From the NCBI RefSeq assembly GCF_019061185.1, contig NZ_JAHQZU010000016.1, positions 1 to 49,348 of the forward strand: a DNA stretch of 49,348 nucleotides, given 5' to 3'. Made by a program: the position numbers and the translations under genes. The notes below the pieces were generated by a model. It was not told the origin of the DNA and searched no databases. It worked only from the letters and a program-made list of their open reading frames with translations. Source of the stretch: Paracoccus sp. Z118 (GTDB taxonomy: Bacteria > Pseudomonadota > Alphaproteobacteria > Rhodobacterales > Rhodobacteraceae). Numbering within the stretch: position 1 is the stretch's first letter; each line of letters begins with the position of its first letter. Positions 36,931 through 47,032 of this stretch are shown here, one piece after another.

Positions 36931-38931
36931 TCAACCGCCTGCGGGTGATGCTCGAGCCGCGCTCGCCGGGTCGGCGGCCCGCGCCGCCTGCTTCTTCAGC
37001 CGCCGCTGCACCCTTTCCGCCATCCCGAACTCCGGCCACAGCCGGACGGCGGCGGCGAGATGGTCGCGGCGGCGGTTCGGGAAGCCGTGCTCATGCGCCC
37101 GCAGTCCCGCCGACAGATGCAGCAGCGCGTTGCCCGGCGCACGGGAAATTGCGTTGTCGAGCCACATCCATCCGGCCTTGCGGTTGCCCGCCTGGAAGAA
37201 GGCGTTCGACAGCCGCCTGGCGGTGATCGCATCGGCGGGGCGGACCTTCTCCAGCCAGTTCAGCAGCGGATAGGCCCGGCGAAGGCGCCCGTGCAGGACC
37301 ATGACGCTGGCCGCATAGCCGAGGAGCAGGGCGACATCGTCGTCAGGCTCGGGCGGGTCGATCCCGGCGCCTGCCGCCGCCTCGAACAGGTGCAGCGGCC
37401 GCTCGGCCGCGGCCAGCTTGACGTTGATCGCCGGGCGGTGGCGCATCCCGGCGCGCAGGCTCTCGCTGCGGACCAGATCGTCCCAGTCGCACAGGAACGC
37501 CCACAGCGGCAGCAGCTTTTCCGCCTGCGGGTCCGGCTCGGCCGCGGACTGGATCATCTGCCCCAGAAGCGGCGGGAACAGAAGCTGCGTCCCCGCGGCA
37601 CCCGGCCGCGACAGGATCAGCCACGCCGAGGCGGCCAGCGACCGCGAATCCGCGCCCTGCGCCTTGAGCGCCCGTTCGACAAAGGCGGCGTCCAGATCCC
37701 CGGCCTCCTCGTCCTGCGCCGGCTCGGTCCGCGACAGCTTCGCCCGGCTTTGCCCCAGCATGATGAGGTTGCGCGCCCGGTTCCGGTCGCGGGGGCGGAG
37801 CATCTTTTCGGCCAGCGCCCGCTCGGCCAGATCCTGCGCCACGGCGGCATGGCCGGTCTGCTCGGCCGCCTCGGCCAGCGCGACGAGTACGAACGGAAAG
37901 CGCCTCGTGAAATCCGCGCGGCCCTCGAAGGCGGCCAGCAGGTCGGGGACGCGATTCGTGCTGACCACGTGGCGGATGGCATAGGCGGCGGACTGCGCCA
38001 GATCGCCCGGCGCGTAGAAGCTGTCCGGCGCCGCGATGACCCGGTCCAGCAGCGCGTCATAGGCCTGCCGGTTGACCTGCACCGGCAGGTCATAGGGCAG
38101 CGCCACGACCTCGCCCCCGCCGACCACCTGCGCGGCGCGCGAGAACGCGCTTTGCGAGGGCGCCCCGACCGAGCGGCAGCGGGCCATCAGCAGCAGTTCC
38201 AGCACGTCGCGGGCGGCGCCCGGCGGGACATCCCCGGCATGTTCCGCCAGCAGGCGATCCACCGGGATGATCCGCTCGCGGCCCTTCGCGAGATGCAGCA
38301 CCGCATCGGGCGTGTCGGAAAAGGCCACCACCGGCCCCGGCTGGCGATCCGCATAGGCCTGCAGGAACTCGTCGGGCACATATTTGCTGGGCCAAGCGCT
38401 GTAGGACCACGGATCGCCGTCGAGGATGTCGCCGCGCCGCACATGGATCGCGGCGGGCGGACCGCCGCCCATCTTCTCGATCTGCCGCTGCATCTTCCGC
38501 AGCGCCTTGGCGAGCGGGGCGGCCAGCTTCAGCTCGGCGGCGATATCACGGACCCGCATGGCGACCTGCGCGGCATCCTCGCCCTGAAAGCGGTCCACGG
38601 CGAAGGCCGACTCGCTGTGAAACAGCGCCCCGCCCTCCAGCGCCCTGCCGAAGTTCGCCAGGTTGAGCTGCGCCGATGCCGCGGTGACGCTGCGCCGCCC
38701 GCCCAGATCCGGCGCCTCGGTCACCACGTCGATATGGCGGGCGATGAAGTTCGGCTTGAAGAACGCCGCCGGGTCGGAAAGCTCGGGGTAAGGGCCGCCC
38801 GGCTGGCTGAGCCACTGGAAACGCGCCTCCACGCCGAACAGCCGCGACAGCCGCATGACGTTCAGGATTCCGACGATCCGCGCCCCCGCGCGGTCCTGCC
38901 GAAATCCGATGATGGCGGGCGCATTGCTCAT
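36931..38931 (-). CDS. Fucosyltransferase-fold glycosyltransferase-like protein with helical-repeat C-terminus
   Basis: The 666-residue protein has two parts. Residues 1 to about 285 resemble fucosyltransferase-fold enzymes: IHVRRGDI contains the H163-x-R165-x-G167-D168 motif used for GDP-sugar binding, followed by VVAFSDTP (202-208) and a Ser-rich ARCRSVGAPSQSAFSRAA segment typical of the donor site. Residues about 290-650 are Ala/Leu/Arg-rich helical repeats like TPRs. There is no signal peptide or membrane segment, so it is probably cytoplasmic. The acceptor is unknown. It stands alone between xerD and tkt, convergent with xerD and divergent from tkt. The fold call is based on motifs only. 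Confidence 0.65.
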   Translation of the reverse strand: MSNAPAIIGFRQDRAGARIVGILNVMRLSRLFGVEARFQWLSQPGGPYPELSDPAAFFKPNFIARHIDVVTEAPDLGGRRSVTAASAQLNLANFGRALEGGALFHSESAFAVDRFQGEDAAQVAMRVRDIAAELKLAAPLAKALRKMQRQIEKMGGGPPAAIHVRRGDILDGDPWSYSAWPSKYVPDEFLQAYADRQPGPVVAFSDTPDAVLHLAKGRERIIPVDRLLAEHAGDVPPGAARDVLELLLMARCRSVGAPSQSAFSRAAQVVGGGEVVALPYDLPVQVNRQAYDALLDRVIAAPDSFYAPGDLAQSAAYAIRHVVSTNRVPDLLAAFEGRADFTRRFPFVLVALAEAAEQTGHAAVAQDLAERALAEKMLRPRDRNRARNLIMLGQSRAKLSRTEPAQDEEAGDLDAAFVERALKAQGADSRSLAASAWLILSRPGAAGTQLLFPPLLGQMIQSAAEPDPQAEKLLPLWAFLCDWDDLVRSESLRAGMRHRPAINVKLAAAERPLHLFEAAAGAGIDPPEPDDDVALLLGYAASVMVLHGRLRRAYPLLNWLEKVRPADAITARRLSNAFFQAGNRKAGWMWLDNAISRAPGNALLHLSAGLRAHEHGFPNRRRDHLAAAVRLWPEFGMAERVQRRLKKQAARAADPASAARASPAGG

Positions 38932-39073
38932 CGCAGCGGTCCTTTGGCGGAGGGCACGCCCCCGTGCTTACGGCCTGCGCTGGCAGGCGGCAACCACCGA
39001 AGCCGCGCAGCTTGCAACCGTCCCGGCCTCTGCCTATCAGGGCGGGCAATCCCGCACATGAAGGACCGCCGTC

Positions 39074-41095
39074 ATGGATCTGACCCCGCACCGCCTGGCC
39101 GACCCCGATCACTGGAGCCTCGCCAGCGCCATCCGCGTGCTGTCGATGGACGCCGTGCAGGCCGCGAACTCGGGCCATCCGGGGATGCCGATGGGCATGG
39201 CCGATGTCGCGACCGTCCTGTGGGGGCGGCACCTCAAGTTCGACGCCTCGGCCCCCAACTGGTTCGACCGCGACCGCTTCATCCTGTCGGCGGGCCACGG
39301 GTCGATGCTGATCTATTCGCTGCTGCACCTGACCGGGTTCGAGCAGATGACGCTGGACCAGATCAAGAACTTCCGCCAGTGGGGCGCGGCGACGGCGGGT
39401 CACCCGGAATACGGCCATGCCGAGGGGATCGAGACGACCACCGGCCCGCTGGGTCAGGGCCTCGGCGCCGCCGTGGGCTTTGCGATGGCAGAAGAGAAGA
39501 TGCGGGCCGAGTTCGGCGCGGAACTCTGCGACCACCGCACCTGGGTCATCGCCGGCGACGGCTGCCTGATGGAAGGGATCAGTCAGGAATCGATCGCGCT
39601 CGCCGGGCACCAGAAGCTGGGCAAGCTGATCGTGCTGTGGGACAACAACGACATCACCATCGACGGCGCGGTGTCGCTGTCGGATTCGACCGACCAGCTG
39701 AAGCGGTTCGAGGCGTCGGGCTGGCGCACGATCTCCTGCGACGGCCACGACCCCGCCGACATCGACCGCGCGCTGACCGAGGCGAAGCAGGATGACGGCC
39801 GCCCGGTTCTGGTGTCCTGCAAGACCATCATCGGCTTCGGCTCGGCCGCCAAGGGCGGCACCTCGGGCGTCCACGGATCGCCGCTGGGGATCGAGGAGAT
39901 CGCGGCGACGCGGCTCGCCTATGCCTGGGACCACGGCGATTTCGAACTGCCGGACGAGCTGGTCGCCCGCTGGCGCGAGCTTGGCGCGCGCGGCAGGGCC
40001 GAGCGCGAGTCGTGGGCCGCCCGCGTCGATGCGCTGCCCTCGGACCGCCGCAACGCCTTCGCCGCCCGCGTGGCCGGCGAGGCGAACGACCGGCTCGCTC
40101 CGGCCATCGCCGACCTCAAGCGCAAGGCCAGCGCCGACAGGCCCAAGGTCGCGACCCGCAAGGCGTCGGAACTGGTGCTGGAGGCCGTGAACCCGATCCT
40201 GCCGGAAACCATCGGCGGCTCGGCGGATCTGACCGGCTCGAACAACACCCGGACCAAGGACCTCGGCATCTTCTCGGCCGAGAACCGGCTGGGTCGCTAC
40301 GTCCATTACGGCATCCGCGAACACGGCATGGCGGCGGCGATGAACGGCCTCTACCTGCATGGCGGCTTCCGTCCCTATGGCGGCACGTTCCTGGCCTTCA
40401 CCGACTATGCGCGCGGCGCGATGCGGCTGTCGGCGCTGATGGGCGTGCCGGTCGTCTATGTGATGACCCACGACTCGATCGGTCTGGGCGAGGACGGCCC
40501 GACCCACCAGCCGGTCGAGCATCTGGCGCTGCTGCGGGCGACGCCGAACACCTGGACCTTCCGCCCCGCCGATCTGGTGGAAACCGCCGAGGCGTGGGAG
40601 TTGGCGCTGACGACCGAAAGCACCCCCTCGATCCTCGCCCTGTCGCGGCAGAACCTGCCGACCGTCCGCACCGAGCACACCGACGAGAACCTGACCGCCC
40701 GCGGCGCCTATGTCCTGCGCGAAGCGTCGAGCGAACCGAAGGCGATCCTGCTGGCCTCCGGCTCCGAGGTGGAGATCGCGGTGAAGGCCGCCGAAACGCT
40801 CGAAGCCGAGGGCACGCCCACCCGCGTCGTCTCCGTCCCCTGCATGGAGCTGTTCCGCGATCAGGACGAGGATTACCGCGCCGGCGTCCTGCCCGAAGGT
40901 CCGGTCCGCGTCGCCATCGAGGCGGCGATCCGTCAGCCGTGGGACTGGCTGCTGATGGGCGAGCGCGGCGCGGAAAAGCGCGCGGGCTTCATCGGCATGA
41001 CCGGCTTCGGTGCCTCCGCCCCGGCGGAACGGCTGTATCAGGAGTTCGGCATCACCCCGGAAGCAACGGTCGCCAAGGTCAAGGCCCTGCTGTGA
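39074..41095 (+). CDS. tkt: Transketolase
   Basis: Transketolase moves two-carbon ketol units in the pentose phosphate pathway using thiamine diphosphate. The 673-residue protein shows [38 protein letters not shown] and [12 protein letters not shown] (thiamine diphosphate and metal binding), [11 protein letters not shown] with the catalytic Glu, and the [17 protein letters not shown] loop. The length is standard. It is divergent from the glycosyltransferase-like gene. With edd it marks active pentose and Entner-Doudoroff metabolism. Confidence 0.98.
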   Translation: MDLTPHRLADPDHWSLASAIRVLSMDAVQAANSGHPGMPMGMADVATVLWGRHLKFDASAPNWFDRDRFILSAGHGSMLIYSLLHLTGFEQMTLDQIKNFRQWGAATAGHPEYGHAEGIETTTGPLGQGLGAAVGFAMAEEKMRAEFGAELCDHRTWVIAGDGCLMEGISQESIALAGHQKLGKLIVLWDNNDITIDGAVSLSDSTDQLKRFEASGWRTISCDGHDPADIDRALTEAKQDDGRPVLVSCKTIIGFGSAAKGGTSGVHGSPLGIEEIAATRLAYAWDHGDFELPDELVARWRELGARGRAERESWAARVDALPSDRRNAFAARVAGEANDRLAPAIADLKRKASADRPKVATRKASELVLEAVNPILPETIGGSADLTGSNNTRTKDLGIFSAENRLGRYVHYGIREHGMAAAMNGLYLHGGFRPYGGTFLAFTDYARGAMRLSALMGVPVVYVMTHDSIGLGEDGPTHQPVEHLALLRATPNTWTFRPADLVETAEAWELALTTESTPSILALSRQNLPTVRTEHTDENLTARGAYVLREASSEPKAILLASGSEVEIAVKAAETLEAEGTPTRVVSVPCMELFRDQDEDYRAGVLPEGPVRVAIEAAIRQPWDWLLMGERGAEKRAGFIGMTGFGASAPAERLYQEFGITPEATVAKVKALL

Positions 41096-41186
41096 TCGCC
41101 GCTTGGGGACGGCCGGCCCATCTTCTGTCCCCAAATATCCCCCGCGGAGCGTCCGGCAGTGACGCTCCGCCCAAGGCGCGCCGCTG

Positions 41187-42128
41187 ATGCGCCCCCTGCC
41201 CCGCGCCAAGGCCCTGATGGGGCGCGAGGCTGACGGCCTGCGCCATACCCCCCGCGATGCCCCGACCATGAGCGCGCAGAGCACCGGCATCCTCATGCTG
41301 CTCGGCTCGGTGCTCATGTTCACGCTGATGGACGCGACCGGCAAGCACCTGACCGCGCATTACCACCCGGCGCAGGTCGTCTGGACGCGCCTTGCCATCA
41401 ACCTCGCCATCGTCCTGCTGCTGCTCGGGCCGAGGCTGCCGAAGGTGGTCCGCTCGAACTCGCCCTGGCTGCAGGTCGGGCGCGGGCTGACGCAGCTCGG
41501 CTCGCTGGCGCTGTTCTTCGCGGCGCTGCAGTATATCGGGCTGGCCGAGGCGACGGCGATCATGGACATCAACCCGGTGCTCATCACGCTGGCCGCGGCG
41601 ATCTTCCTGGGCGAGCGGATCGGCATCCGCCGCGTCCTCGGCATCCTGGCCGCGCTGGTCGGGGCGCTCATCATCATCCGCCCCGGCTCGGGCGTGCTGC
41701 ATCCGGCCGCCATTCTGCCGCTGTTCGGGGCAGTCAGCTATGCCGCCGGGGCGGTCCTGACGCGGATGGTGCGGGGCGACGGCACGGCGACCTCGATTCT
41801 GTGGTCCACGGGGGTCGCGACGCTCGGCGCCTCGCTCGTCGCGCCATTCGTCTGGGAACCGATCCGGGCCGAGGATCTTTGGGCCTTCGCAACTCTGGGA
41901 GTCCTGGGGACGATGGCGCAGGCATTGCTGATCAAGGCCTTCTCGCTGGCCGAGGCCTCGGCCGTGGCGCCGTTCGGCTATACCGGGCTGATCTGGGCCG
42001 GGCTTTGGGGGTGGCTGTTCTTCGGCGACGTGCCGGACGGCTGGACCTTCCTCGGCGCCGCCATAATCGTCGCCGCCGGGATCTACGTCTGGACGCGAGA
42101 GGCGCAGGCCATGCGCCGGGCCCGCTGA
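41187..42128 (+). CDS. DMT-family (EamA) transporter
   Basis: This is a 313-residue membrane protein with ten predicted helices in two EamA repeats, typical of drug/metabolite exporters. The first repeat ends with GERIGIRRVLGILAALVGALIIIRPG, and the second with PDGWTFLGAAIIVAAGIYVW. The start is uncertain: the ATG at 41187 gives a 27-residue hydrophilic extension with coding-like codon use, while the ATG at 41268 would begin just before the first helix. Neither has a clear ribosome site. Its TGA overlaps the next ATG (ATGATG context), so it is coupled to the acyltransferase gene. Confidence 0.87.
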   Translation: MRPLPRAKALMGREADGLRHTPRDAPTMSAQSTGILMLLGSVLMFTLMDATGKHLTAHYHPAQVVWTRLAINLAIVLLLLGPRLPKVVRSNSPWLQVGRGLTQLGSLALFFAALQYIGLAEATAIMDINPVLITLAAAIFLGERIGIRRVLGILAALVGALIIIRPGSGVLHPAAILPLFGAVSYAAGAVLTRMVRGDGTATSILWSTGVATLGASLVAPFVWEPIRAEDLWAFATLGVLGTMAQALLIKAFSLAEASAVAPFGYTGLIWAGLWGWLFFGDVPDGWTFLGAAIIVAAGIYVWTREAQAMRRAR

Positions 42129-43099
42129 TGGCGGAGGGCCGCATTCCCCTGCGCGACCGGCTGACAAGCGGGCTGTTCATCGGGATGATCCGGCTGGCCC
42201 GGCTGCTGCCCTATCGCCGGCGCATCCCGGCGATGGGCTGGGCCTTCGCCCATATCGCCGGCCCGCTGGCCGGCTGGCCGAAGCGGGTGCGCGCCAATCT
42301 CGCCCTCGCCCGCCCCGACCTGCCGGAAGCCGAGGTCCGCCGCCTCACCCGCGCCGTCCCCGACAATGCCGGCCGCGCGATGATGGAGACCTATTCGGGC
42401 GCCGAGTTCACCGCCCGCATCGCCGCATCGGACCCGCTGACCGGCCCCGGCCTTCCGGCGCTGGAACAGGCGGTCGCGGCGGGGCGTCCCGTGGTCCTCG
42501 CCGCCGCGCATTTCGGCAATTACGACGCGATGCGCGCGGGGATGATCGCGCGGGGCTGGAAGGTCGGCGGGCTCTACCGCCCCATGAACAACGAGGCGTT
42601 CAACCGCCATTACGTCCCCGCGATCTCGACCATCGGCGAGCCGCTGTTTCCGCGCAGCCGCGCCGGGCTGATCGCCATGATCCGCTTCCTGCGCGGCGGC
42701 GGGCTGCTGGCGCTGGGGTTCGACCAATATGACCATCACGGCACGACCCTGCGTTTCTTCGGCCTGCCGACGGAAACCGTGCTGACCCCGGCCGAACTGG
42801 CGCTTCGCCATGACGCCCTGCTGATCCCTGTCACCGCCATCCGCCAGCCGGACGGTCTGAGCTTCCGCATCCGCGTGGGCGAGCCGGTGCCGCATGGCGA
42901 GCCCGCCGAGATGATGCAGGCGCTGAACGACGATCTGGAGGTCATGGTCCGCGCCCATATGGAGCAGTGGCTGTGGGTCCATCGCCGCTGGAAGAAGCGG
43001 CGCGGCGGCGACGTGGAACCGGGCGACGAGCCGGACGATCGTCCCGCCCCGGTCGGCGGGCCTGAAACGGTTTCCCTTGACCCGGACAACAGTCTATAA
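42128..43099 (+). CDS. LpxL/HtrB-like lysophospholipid acyltransferase
   Basis: The 323-residue protein is of the lipid A lauroyl/myristoyl acyltransferase family, which adds secondary acyl chains at the inner membrane. The catalytic HxxxxD motif is HFGNYD, H128 to D133. GGLYRPMNN and GFDQYDHHG are other conserved segments, and the C-terminal WLWVHRRWKKR is typical. An additional Pro/Asp-rich tail of about 30 residues follows. Its ATG at 42128 overlaps the TGA of the EamA gene by one base. It could also act on ornithine lipids or phospholipids. Confidence 0.88.
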   Translation: MAEGRIPLRDRLTSGLFIGMIRLARLLPYRRRIPAMGWAFAHIAGPLAGWPKRVRANLALARPDLPEAEVRRLTRAVPDNAGRAMMETYSGAEFTARIAASDPLTGPGLPALEQAVAAGRPVVLAAAHFGNYDAMRAGMIARGWKVGGLYRPMNNEAFNRHYVPAISTIGEPLFPRSRAGLIAMIRFLRGGGLLALGFDQYDHHGTTLRFFGLPTETVLTPAELALRHDALLIPVTAIRQPDGLSFRIRVGEPVPHGEPAEMMQALNDDLEVMVRAHMEQWLWVHRRWKKRRGGDVEPGDEPDDRPAPVGGPETVSLDPDNSL

Positions 43100-43144
43100 G
43101 CGGCGCACCGCCGCAACCGCAGAACGGCACGAGGCAGAGACCCG

Positions 43145-43660
43145 ATGAGCGACAAAGACGAAAAGACGCATGAAAGCGACGTGGCCTTCATCCAGGCCTT
43201 GGCCGAACTGCTGAACCGCAACGAACTCACCGAACTCTCGGTCGAGCGTGAATATGGCGAGAACGACCGCCTGACAGTGCAGCTCGCCAAGCAGGGCGCG
43301 CAGGTGGTGATGCAGGCGCAGGCGCCCGCCTATCAGATGGCGCCGCAGATGCTGGCCGCGCCCGGCCATGCCCCGGCAGGCGCCGGCCCCGCTGCGGCCC
43401 CGGCCGGCAACGATCCGGCGAACCTGCCCGGCGCGGTGCCTTCGCCCATGGTCGGCACGGTCTATCTCGCGCCCGAGCCCGGCGCGGCGCCGTTCGTCAC
43501 CCCCGGCCAGCAGGTCGCCGAAGGCGACACGCTGCTGATCGTCGAGGCGATGAAGACCATGAACCACATCCCCGCCCCGCGCGCCGGCACCGTCCGCCGC
43601 ATCCTCGTCGAGGACGGCACCCCGGTCGAGTTCGGCACCCCGCTGATGATCGTCGAATAA
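43145..43660 (+). CDS. accB: Biotin carboxyl carrier protein of acetyl-CoA carboxylase
   Basis: AccB carries biotin between the carboxylase and transferase halves of acetyl-CoA carboxylase, the first step of fatty acid synthesis. The 171-residue protein has an N-terminal dimer region (to about residue 50), a Pro/Ala-rich linker, and a biotinyl domain with EAMKTMNHI, biotinylated at K137. It is one base away from accC, the standard accBC operon. Confidence 0.97.
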   Translation: MSDKDEKTHESDVAFIQALAELLNRNELTELSVEREYGENDRLTVQLAKQGAQVVMQAQAPAYQMAPQMLAAPGHAPAGAGPAAAPAGNDPANLPGAVPSPMVGTVYLAPEPGAAPFVTPGQQVAEGDTLLIVEAMKTMNHIPAPRAGTVRRILVEDGTPVEFGTPLMIVE

Positions 43661-43661
43661 G

Positions 43662-45011
43662 ATGTTCGACAAGATCCTGATCGCCAACCGGGGCGAGATC
43701 GCGCTGCGCGTCATCCGGGCCTGCCGCGAGATGGGCATCGCCTCGGTCGCCGTCCACTCCACCGCCGACGAAGAGGCGATGCATGTCCGCATGGCCGACG
43801 AATCGGTCTGCATCGGCCCGCCGCCCTCGTCCGCGTCCTACCTGTCGATGCCCGCCATCATCTCGGCGTGCGAGATCACCGGCGCGCAGGCGATCCATCC
43901 CGGCTACGGCTTCCTGTCCGAGAACGCGACCTTCGTGCAGATGGTCGAGGATCACGGCCTGACCTTCATCGGCCCGAAAGCGGACCATATCCGCATCATG
44001 GGCGACAAGATCACCGCCAAGGAAACCGCCGCGGCCTTGGGGATTCCAGTGGTCCCCGGCTCGGAAGGCGGGGTGAACGACGTCGGGGACGCCCGCCGCG
44101 TCGCGGCCGAGATCGGCTATCCGGTCATCATCAAGGCCACCGCCGGCGGCGGCGGGCGCGGGATGAAGGTCGCCCATGACGAGGCGGGGCTGGAAGTCGC
44201 CTTCCGCACCGCGCGGGCCGAAGCCAAGGCCGCCTTCGGCAATCCCGACGTCTATATCGAGAAATACCTTCAGAAGCCGCGCCATATCGAGGTGCAGGTC
44301 TTCGGCGATGGTCGCGGGGGCGCAATCCATCTGGGCGAGCGCGACTGCTCGCTGCAACGCCGCCACCAGAAGGTGCTGGAGGAAGCGCCCGGCCCCGCCA
44401 TCACCCCCGAGGAACGCGCCCGCATCGGCAAGGTCTGCGCCGATGCGATGGCCAAGCTGGGTTACTCCGGCGCGGGGACAGTCGAGTTCCTGTTCGAGGA
44501 CGGCGAATTCTACTTCATCGAGATGAACACCCGGCTTCAGGTCGAGCATCCCGTGACCGAGGCGATCTTCGGCGTGGACCTTGTCCGCGAGCAGATACGC
44601 GTGGCGGCGGGCGAGCCGCTGAGCCTCACGCAGGACCAGCTGTCGATCCGCGGCCACGCGATCGAGGTGCGGATCAACGCCGAGAAACTGCCGAACTTCG
44701 CCCCCTGCCCCGGCCGGGTGACGCAGTATCACGCGCCGGGCGGACTTGGCGTGCGGATGGATGCAGCAATCTATGACGGCTACACGATCCCGCCCTATTA
44801 CGATTCGCTGATCGGCAAGCTGATCGTCCACGGCCGCGACAGGCCCGAGGCGCTCGCCCGGCTGAACCGCGCTTTGGGCGAGCTGATCGTGGACGGCATC
44901 GACACCACCGTGCCGCTGTTCCGCGAGCTGCTGAAGGACCCCGACATCCAGCGCGGCGATTACTCGATTCACTGGCTGGAACGCTGGCTGGCACGCAATC
45001 TGACAAGTTGA
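43662..45011 (+). CDS. accC: Acetyl-CoA carboxylase biotin carboxylase subunit
   Basis: AccC carboxylates biotin on AccB using ATP and bicarbonate. The 449-residue ATP-grasp enzyme begins [23 protein letters not shown]-binding loop GGGGRGMK, the [13 protein letters not shown] segment, [26 protein letters not shown] (metal-binding Glu and catalytic Arg), and the C-terminal domain are complete. Only one base separates it from accB. Confidence 0.98.
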   Translation: MFDKILIANRGEIALRVIRACREMGIASVAVHSTADEEAMHVRMADESVCIGPPPSSASYLSMPAIISACEITGAQAIHPGYGFLSENATFVQMVEDHGLTFIGPKADHIRIMGDKITAKETAAALGIPVVPGSEGGVNDVGDARRVAAEIGYPVIIKATAGGGGRGMKVAHDEAGLEVAFRTARAEAKAAFGNPDVYIEKYLQKPRHIEVQVFGDGRGGAIHLGERDCSLQRRHQKVLEEAPGPAITPEERARIGKVCADAMAKLGYSGAGTVEFLFEDGEFYFIEMNTRLQVEHPVTEAIFGVDLVREQIRVAAGEPLSLTQDQLSIRGHAIEVRINAEKLPNFAPCPGRVTQYHAPGGLGVRMDAAIYDGYTIPPYYDSLIGKLIVHGRDRPEALARLNRALGELIVDGIDTTVPLFRELLKDPDIQRGDYSIHWLERWLARNLTS

Positions 45012-45018
45012 GCGTAAC

Positions 45019-45037
45019 CTTGCCGCATCGCGGCAGG
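45019..45037 (+). terminator. Hairpin after accC
   Basis: TGCCGC, ATC, GCGGCA (45021-45035), extendable by one or two pairs on each side, lies ten bases after the accC stop. It lacks a T-run, so it may be a partial or factor-dependent terminator. Confidence 0.35.
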
Positions 45038-45112
45038 GCGGGCCACATTCGTTTGCACTTGCGGCGGCGCGCGGGTTAGGGTCCCCCGACTTCTGGGAGG
45101 GAGGTTCCGGTC

Positions 45113-45481
45113 ATGGCGTGGAAGCCCGACGGGTATACCAGTGTCAGCCCCTATCTTTATGTGCGCGATGCCGAACGGACGCTGGCCTTTCTTCAGGCCG
45201 TGTTCGGCGCCGAGCGGCTACGGGTGATCCCCCGCCCCGGCGGCGGTGTGATGCACGCCGAAGCGCGGATCGACGACACCGTCGTGATGATGGGCGAGGT
45301 CGCCGAGGCCCCGGACAGCCAGGTCCATGTCTATGTCCCTGACGTTCTGGCCGCATTCGAGCGCGCGAAGGCCGCGGGCGGAACCGTGGTCCAGCCGCCC
45401 GAGCGGGCGGCCGACGGCGACCACCGCGGCGGCATCACCGACGGGAACGGCACCGTCTGGTGGATCAGCACGCAGGAGTGA
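45113..45481 (+). CDS. VOC-superfamily (glyoxalase/PhnB-like) protein
   Basis: The 122-residue protein is a single vicinal-oxygen-chelate domain. The first beta-alpha-beta unit reads SVSPYLYVRDAERTLAFLQAVFGAE, followed by MHAEARIDDTVVMMGE and the second half ending DGNGTVWWIST. It resembles PhnB/glyoxalase-like proteins, whose activities vary widely; substrate unknown. The ATG at 45113 follows GGGAGG. A weak promoter candidate (TTGCAC at 45053, TTAGGG at 45076, 17-base spacing) lies upstream. The stop overlaps the GTG start of aat. Confidence 0.85.
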   Translation: MAWKPDGYTSVSPYLYVRDAERTLAFLQAVFGAERLRVIPRPGGGVMHAEARIDDTVVMMGEVAEAPDSQVHVYVPDVLAAFERAKAAGGTVVQPPERAADGDHRGGITDGNGTVWWISTQE

Positions 45482-46146
45482 CGACAGCCTTGCGCAGCAC
45501 GGTGGTGGAAACGGGCCCGACGCCCCCGCTGACGGCGGCACAGCTTCTGGGCGGCTATGCGCTCGGCGTGTTTCCGATGGCGCAGGCGGCCGCCAGTCCC
45601 CGGCTCAACTGGTTCGACCCGCCTTACCGGGGCATCCTGCCGGTGGGCAGCGTCCACGCCTCGCGCAGCCTGCGGCGCAGCCTGCGCGGCGGCGGCTGGA
45701 CTGCGACCACCCGCCCCGACTTCGACAGCATCGTCGCCCATTGCGCGGACCGGCCCGAGACGTGGATCAACGCGACGCTGGCCCGCACCTATGCCGAGCT
45801 TCACGCCCTCGGCCACGCCCACGCGCTGGCGGTCGAGCATGACGGCAAGCTGGCCGGCGGCATCTTCGGCGTGACCCTGGGCGGGGCGTTCTTCGGGGAA
45901 AGCATGTTCTCCACGCAAACCGACGGCTCCAAGATGGCGCTGGTCTGGCTGTCGCGGCACCTTGCCGACTGCGGCTTCACGCTGTTCGACACCCAGTATC
46001 TTACCCGCCACCTCGCCAGCATGGGCGGGCAGGAGATCACCCGCGCCAGCTATCGCCGCCGCCTGTCGCAGGCGCTGACGCATGAGGCGGACTTCCACGC
46101 AAGGCCGCTGCGGGACGCGGAAGGCCTGCTCGCCGCGATGGAATGA
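45478..46146 (+). CDS. aat: Leucyl/phenylalanyl-tRNA--protein transferase
   Basis: Aat adds Leu or Phe from aminoacyl-tRNA to proteins with N-terminal Arg or Lys, marking them for ClpAP degradation (N-degron pathway). The 222-residue protein shows LLGGYALGVFPMA, WFDPPYRGILP, GGIFGVTLGGAFFGESMFS, SKMALVWL and DTQYLTRHLASMGG, all standard for the family. I chose the GTG at 45478, which overlaps the VOC stop (GTGA) and has AGGAG just upstream. It is the last core gene before the accessory region. Confidence 0.94.
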   Translation: MTTALRSTVVETGPTPPLTAAQLLGGYALGVFPMAQAAASPRLNWFDPPYRGILPVGSVHASRSLRRSLRGGGWTATTRPDFDSIVAHCADRPETWINATLARTYAELHALGHAHALAVEHDGKLAGGIFGVTLGGAFFGESMFSTQTDGSKMALVWLSRHLADCGFTLFDTQYLTRHLASMGGQEITRASYRRRLSQALTHEADFHARPLRDAEGLLAAME

Positions 46147-46753
46147 GAGCGGCGCGGCCGCAGCAGGCATGCCGCTGTCCCGCCGGGGCCGCGGCCGGAA
46201 TGGCGGCGCAACACGCCGCGGGGCACAGGCTTCTCCCCGCGCCCTTGCGGCAGGGCTTGGCCTTGGAACATCGGGACGCCGCATCGCCCCTCATGCGAAC
46301 GCGTCCGGCGCTGGCTCCTACGTCGCACGGCACTCCGCCCCCAAGACAGCGGCATATGTCGGCGGACGATCGGCTCGCCGGCGCGGCAGCACCACAATGC
46401 TGGCGCGCCTGCCAACGCTCGATGATGAGGCGGAACCGGCGCTTTACTCGACTCAGACAGCGCTGGCGCGATGCCAGGGAGTAATGTCGGTATGTCCGGC
46501 AGAATGATCGCGGAGTAAACGCAGGGGGATCATCCAAGCCTATAATTCGGCGACTCCCGCGTGATCTGGACGTCCTGCATATGAGCTTCGTTCAGGGTCA
46601 ATGCGCTGATATACATTGACATTCTTGATTGTTGCATCAGTTGCATCAGTAATCCGAGCACTGTATCAGTGGTGCGTCAGCCAACTGATGCAGTTGCAAG
46701 CTCATCGCGCTTCGGTCAGAATACTACTGGGTAGCACCAGCACAGGGTTCACG
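46147..46753. other. 607-base gap between aat and the toxin-antitoxin pair
   Basis: No convincing gene is seen here. The first part (to about 46500) is GC-rich with scattered open frames on the minus strand that overlap aat, which I take as chance. From about 46500 the sequence becomes more AT-rich than the rest of the window. A TTGACA at 46616-46621 is a perfect -35 hexamer but has no good -10 at the right distance. TTGCAT (46641-46646) and TATCAG (46664-46669) with 17-base spacing are a second candidate promoter, within the repeated sites described separately. Confidence 0.45.
46632..46693 (+). promoter_or_regulatory. Repeated operator-like sites upstream of the antitoxin gene
   Basis: Five copies of a TTGCATCAG-like word occur in 62 bases: TTGCATCAG (46632-46640 and 46641-46649), CTGTATCAG (46661-46669), GTGCGTCAG (46672-46680) and, inverted, CTGATGCAG (46685-46693). 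They surround a candidate promoter and lie 60-120 bases before the ParD-type start. Autoregulation by binding of antitoxin dimers to such repeats is known for ParD and CopG-type proteins, so these are probable operators. Confidence 0.55.
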
Positions 46754-47032
46754 ATGATGACCGTCAAGGCCTCGATCTCTCTCACGGATCGGCAGGATGC
46801 CTTCGCGCGCAGCCTTGTCGCCGAAGGGAAGTATTCCAGTGTCAGTGCCGTCGTCCAGCGTGCGCTGGACCTTCTCCACGAAGAAACCGAGGCGCGCGAG
46901 ACTGACACCGCAGCCCTGCGCAGCCTGCTGGAGCAGCGCCGCGCTGGCGCCTTCCTCGGGGCAGACGAGGCACGCAAGCGCACCGAGACGATGCTGGCAC
47001 GGAAGCGGGCGGCCCTTGGCCTGGACGGTTGA
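46754..47032 (+). CDS. ParD-like (CopG/RHH) antitoxin
   Basis: The 92-residue protein is a type II antitoxin of the ParD group. The N-terminus (VKASISLTDRQDAFARSLVAEGKYSSVSAVVQRALDLL) is a ribbon-helix-helix DNA-binding fold, and the Arg/Ala-rich helical C-terminus would wrap around the toxin. The start is ATG at 46754 or 46757; an AGGG at 46744-46747 favours 46754. The toxin gene overlaps its last 17 bases. Confidence 0.88.
   Translation: MMTVKASISLTDRQDAFARSLVAEGKYSSVSAVVQRALDLLHEETEARETDTAALRSLLEQRRAGAFLGADEARKRTETMLARKRAALGLDG

Noticed and set aside
38546..41344. A 932-codon minus-strand frame antisense to tkt
   Set aside because: tkt is certain from its motifs, and the antisense frame is rich in Arg, Gly and His with no domain. 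Length alone is not evidence in this base composition.
43060..43098. TTGACC and TATAAG before accB as a promoter
   Set aside because: The hexamers are only 12 bases apart, too short for a sigma-70 promoter, and they lie inside the acyltransferase coding sequence.
46037..46537. Cys-rich minus-strand frame after aat
   Set aside because: It contains several Cys pairs, but it overlaps the 3' end of aat in antisense, has no ribosome site and its composition is explained by GC-rich DNA.
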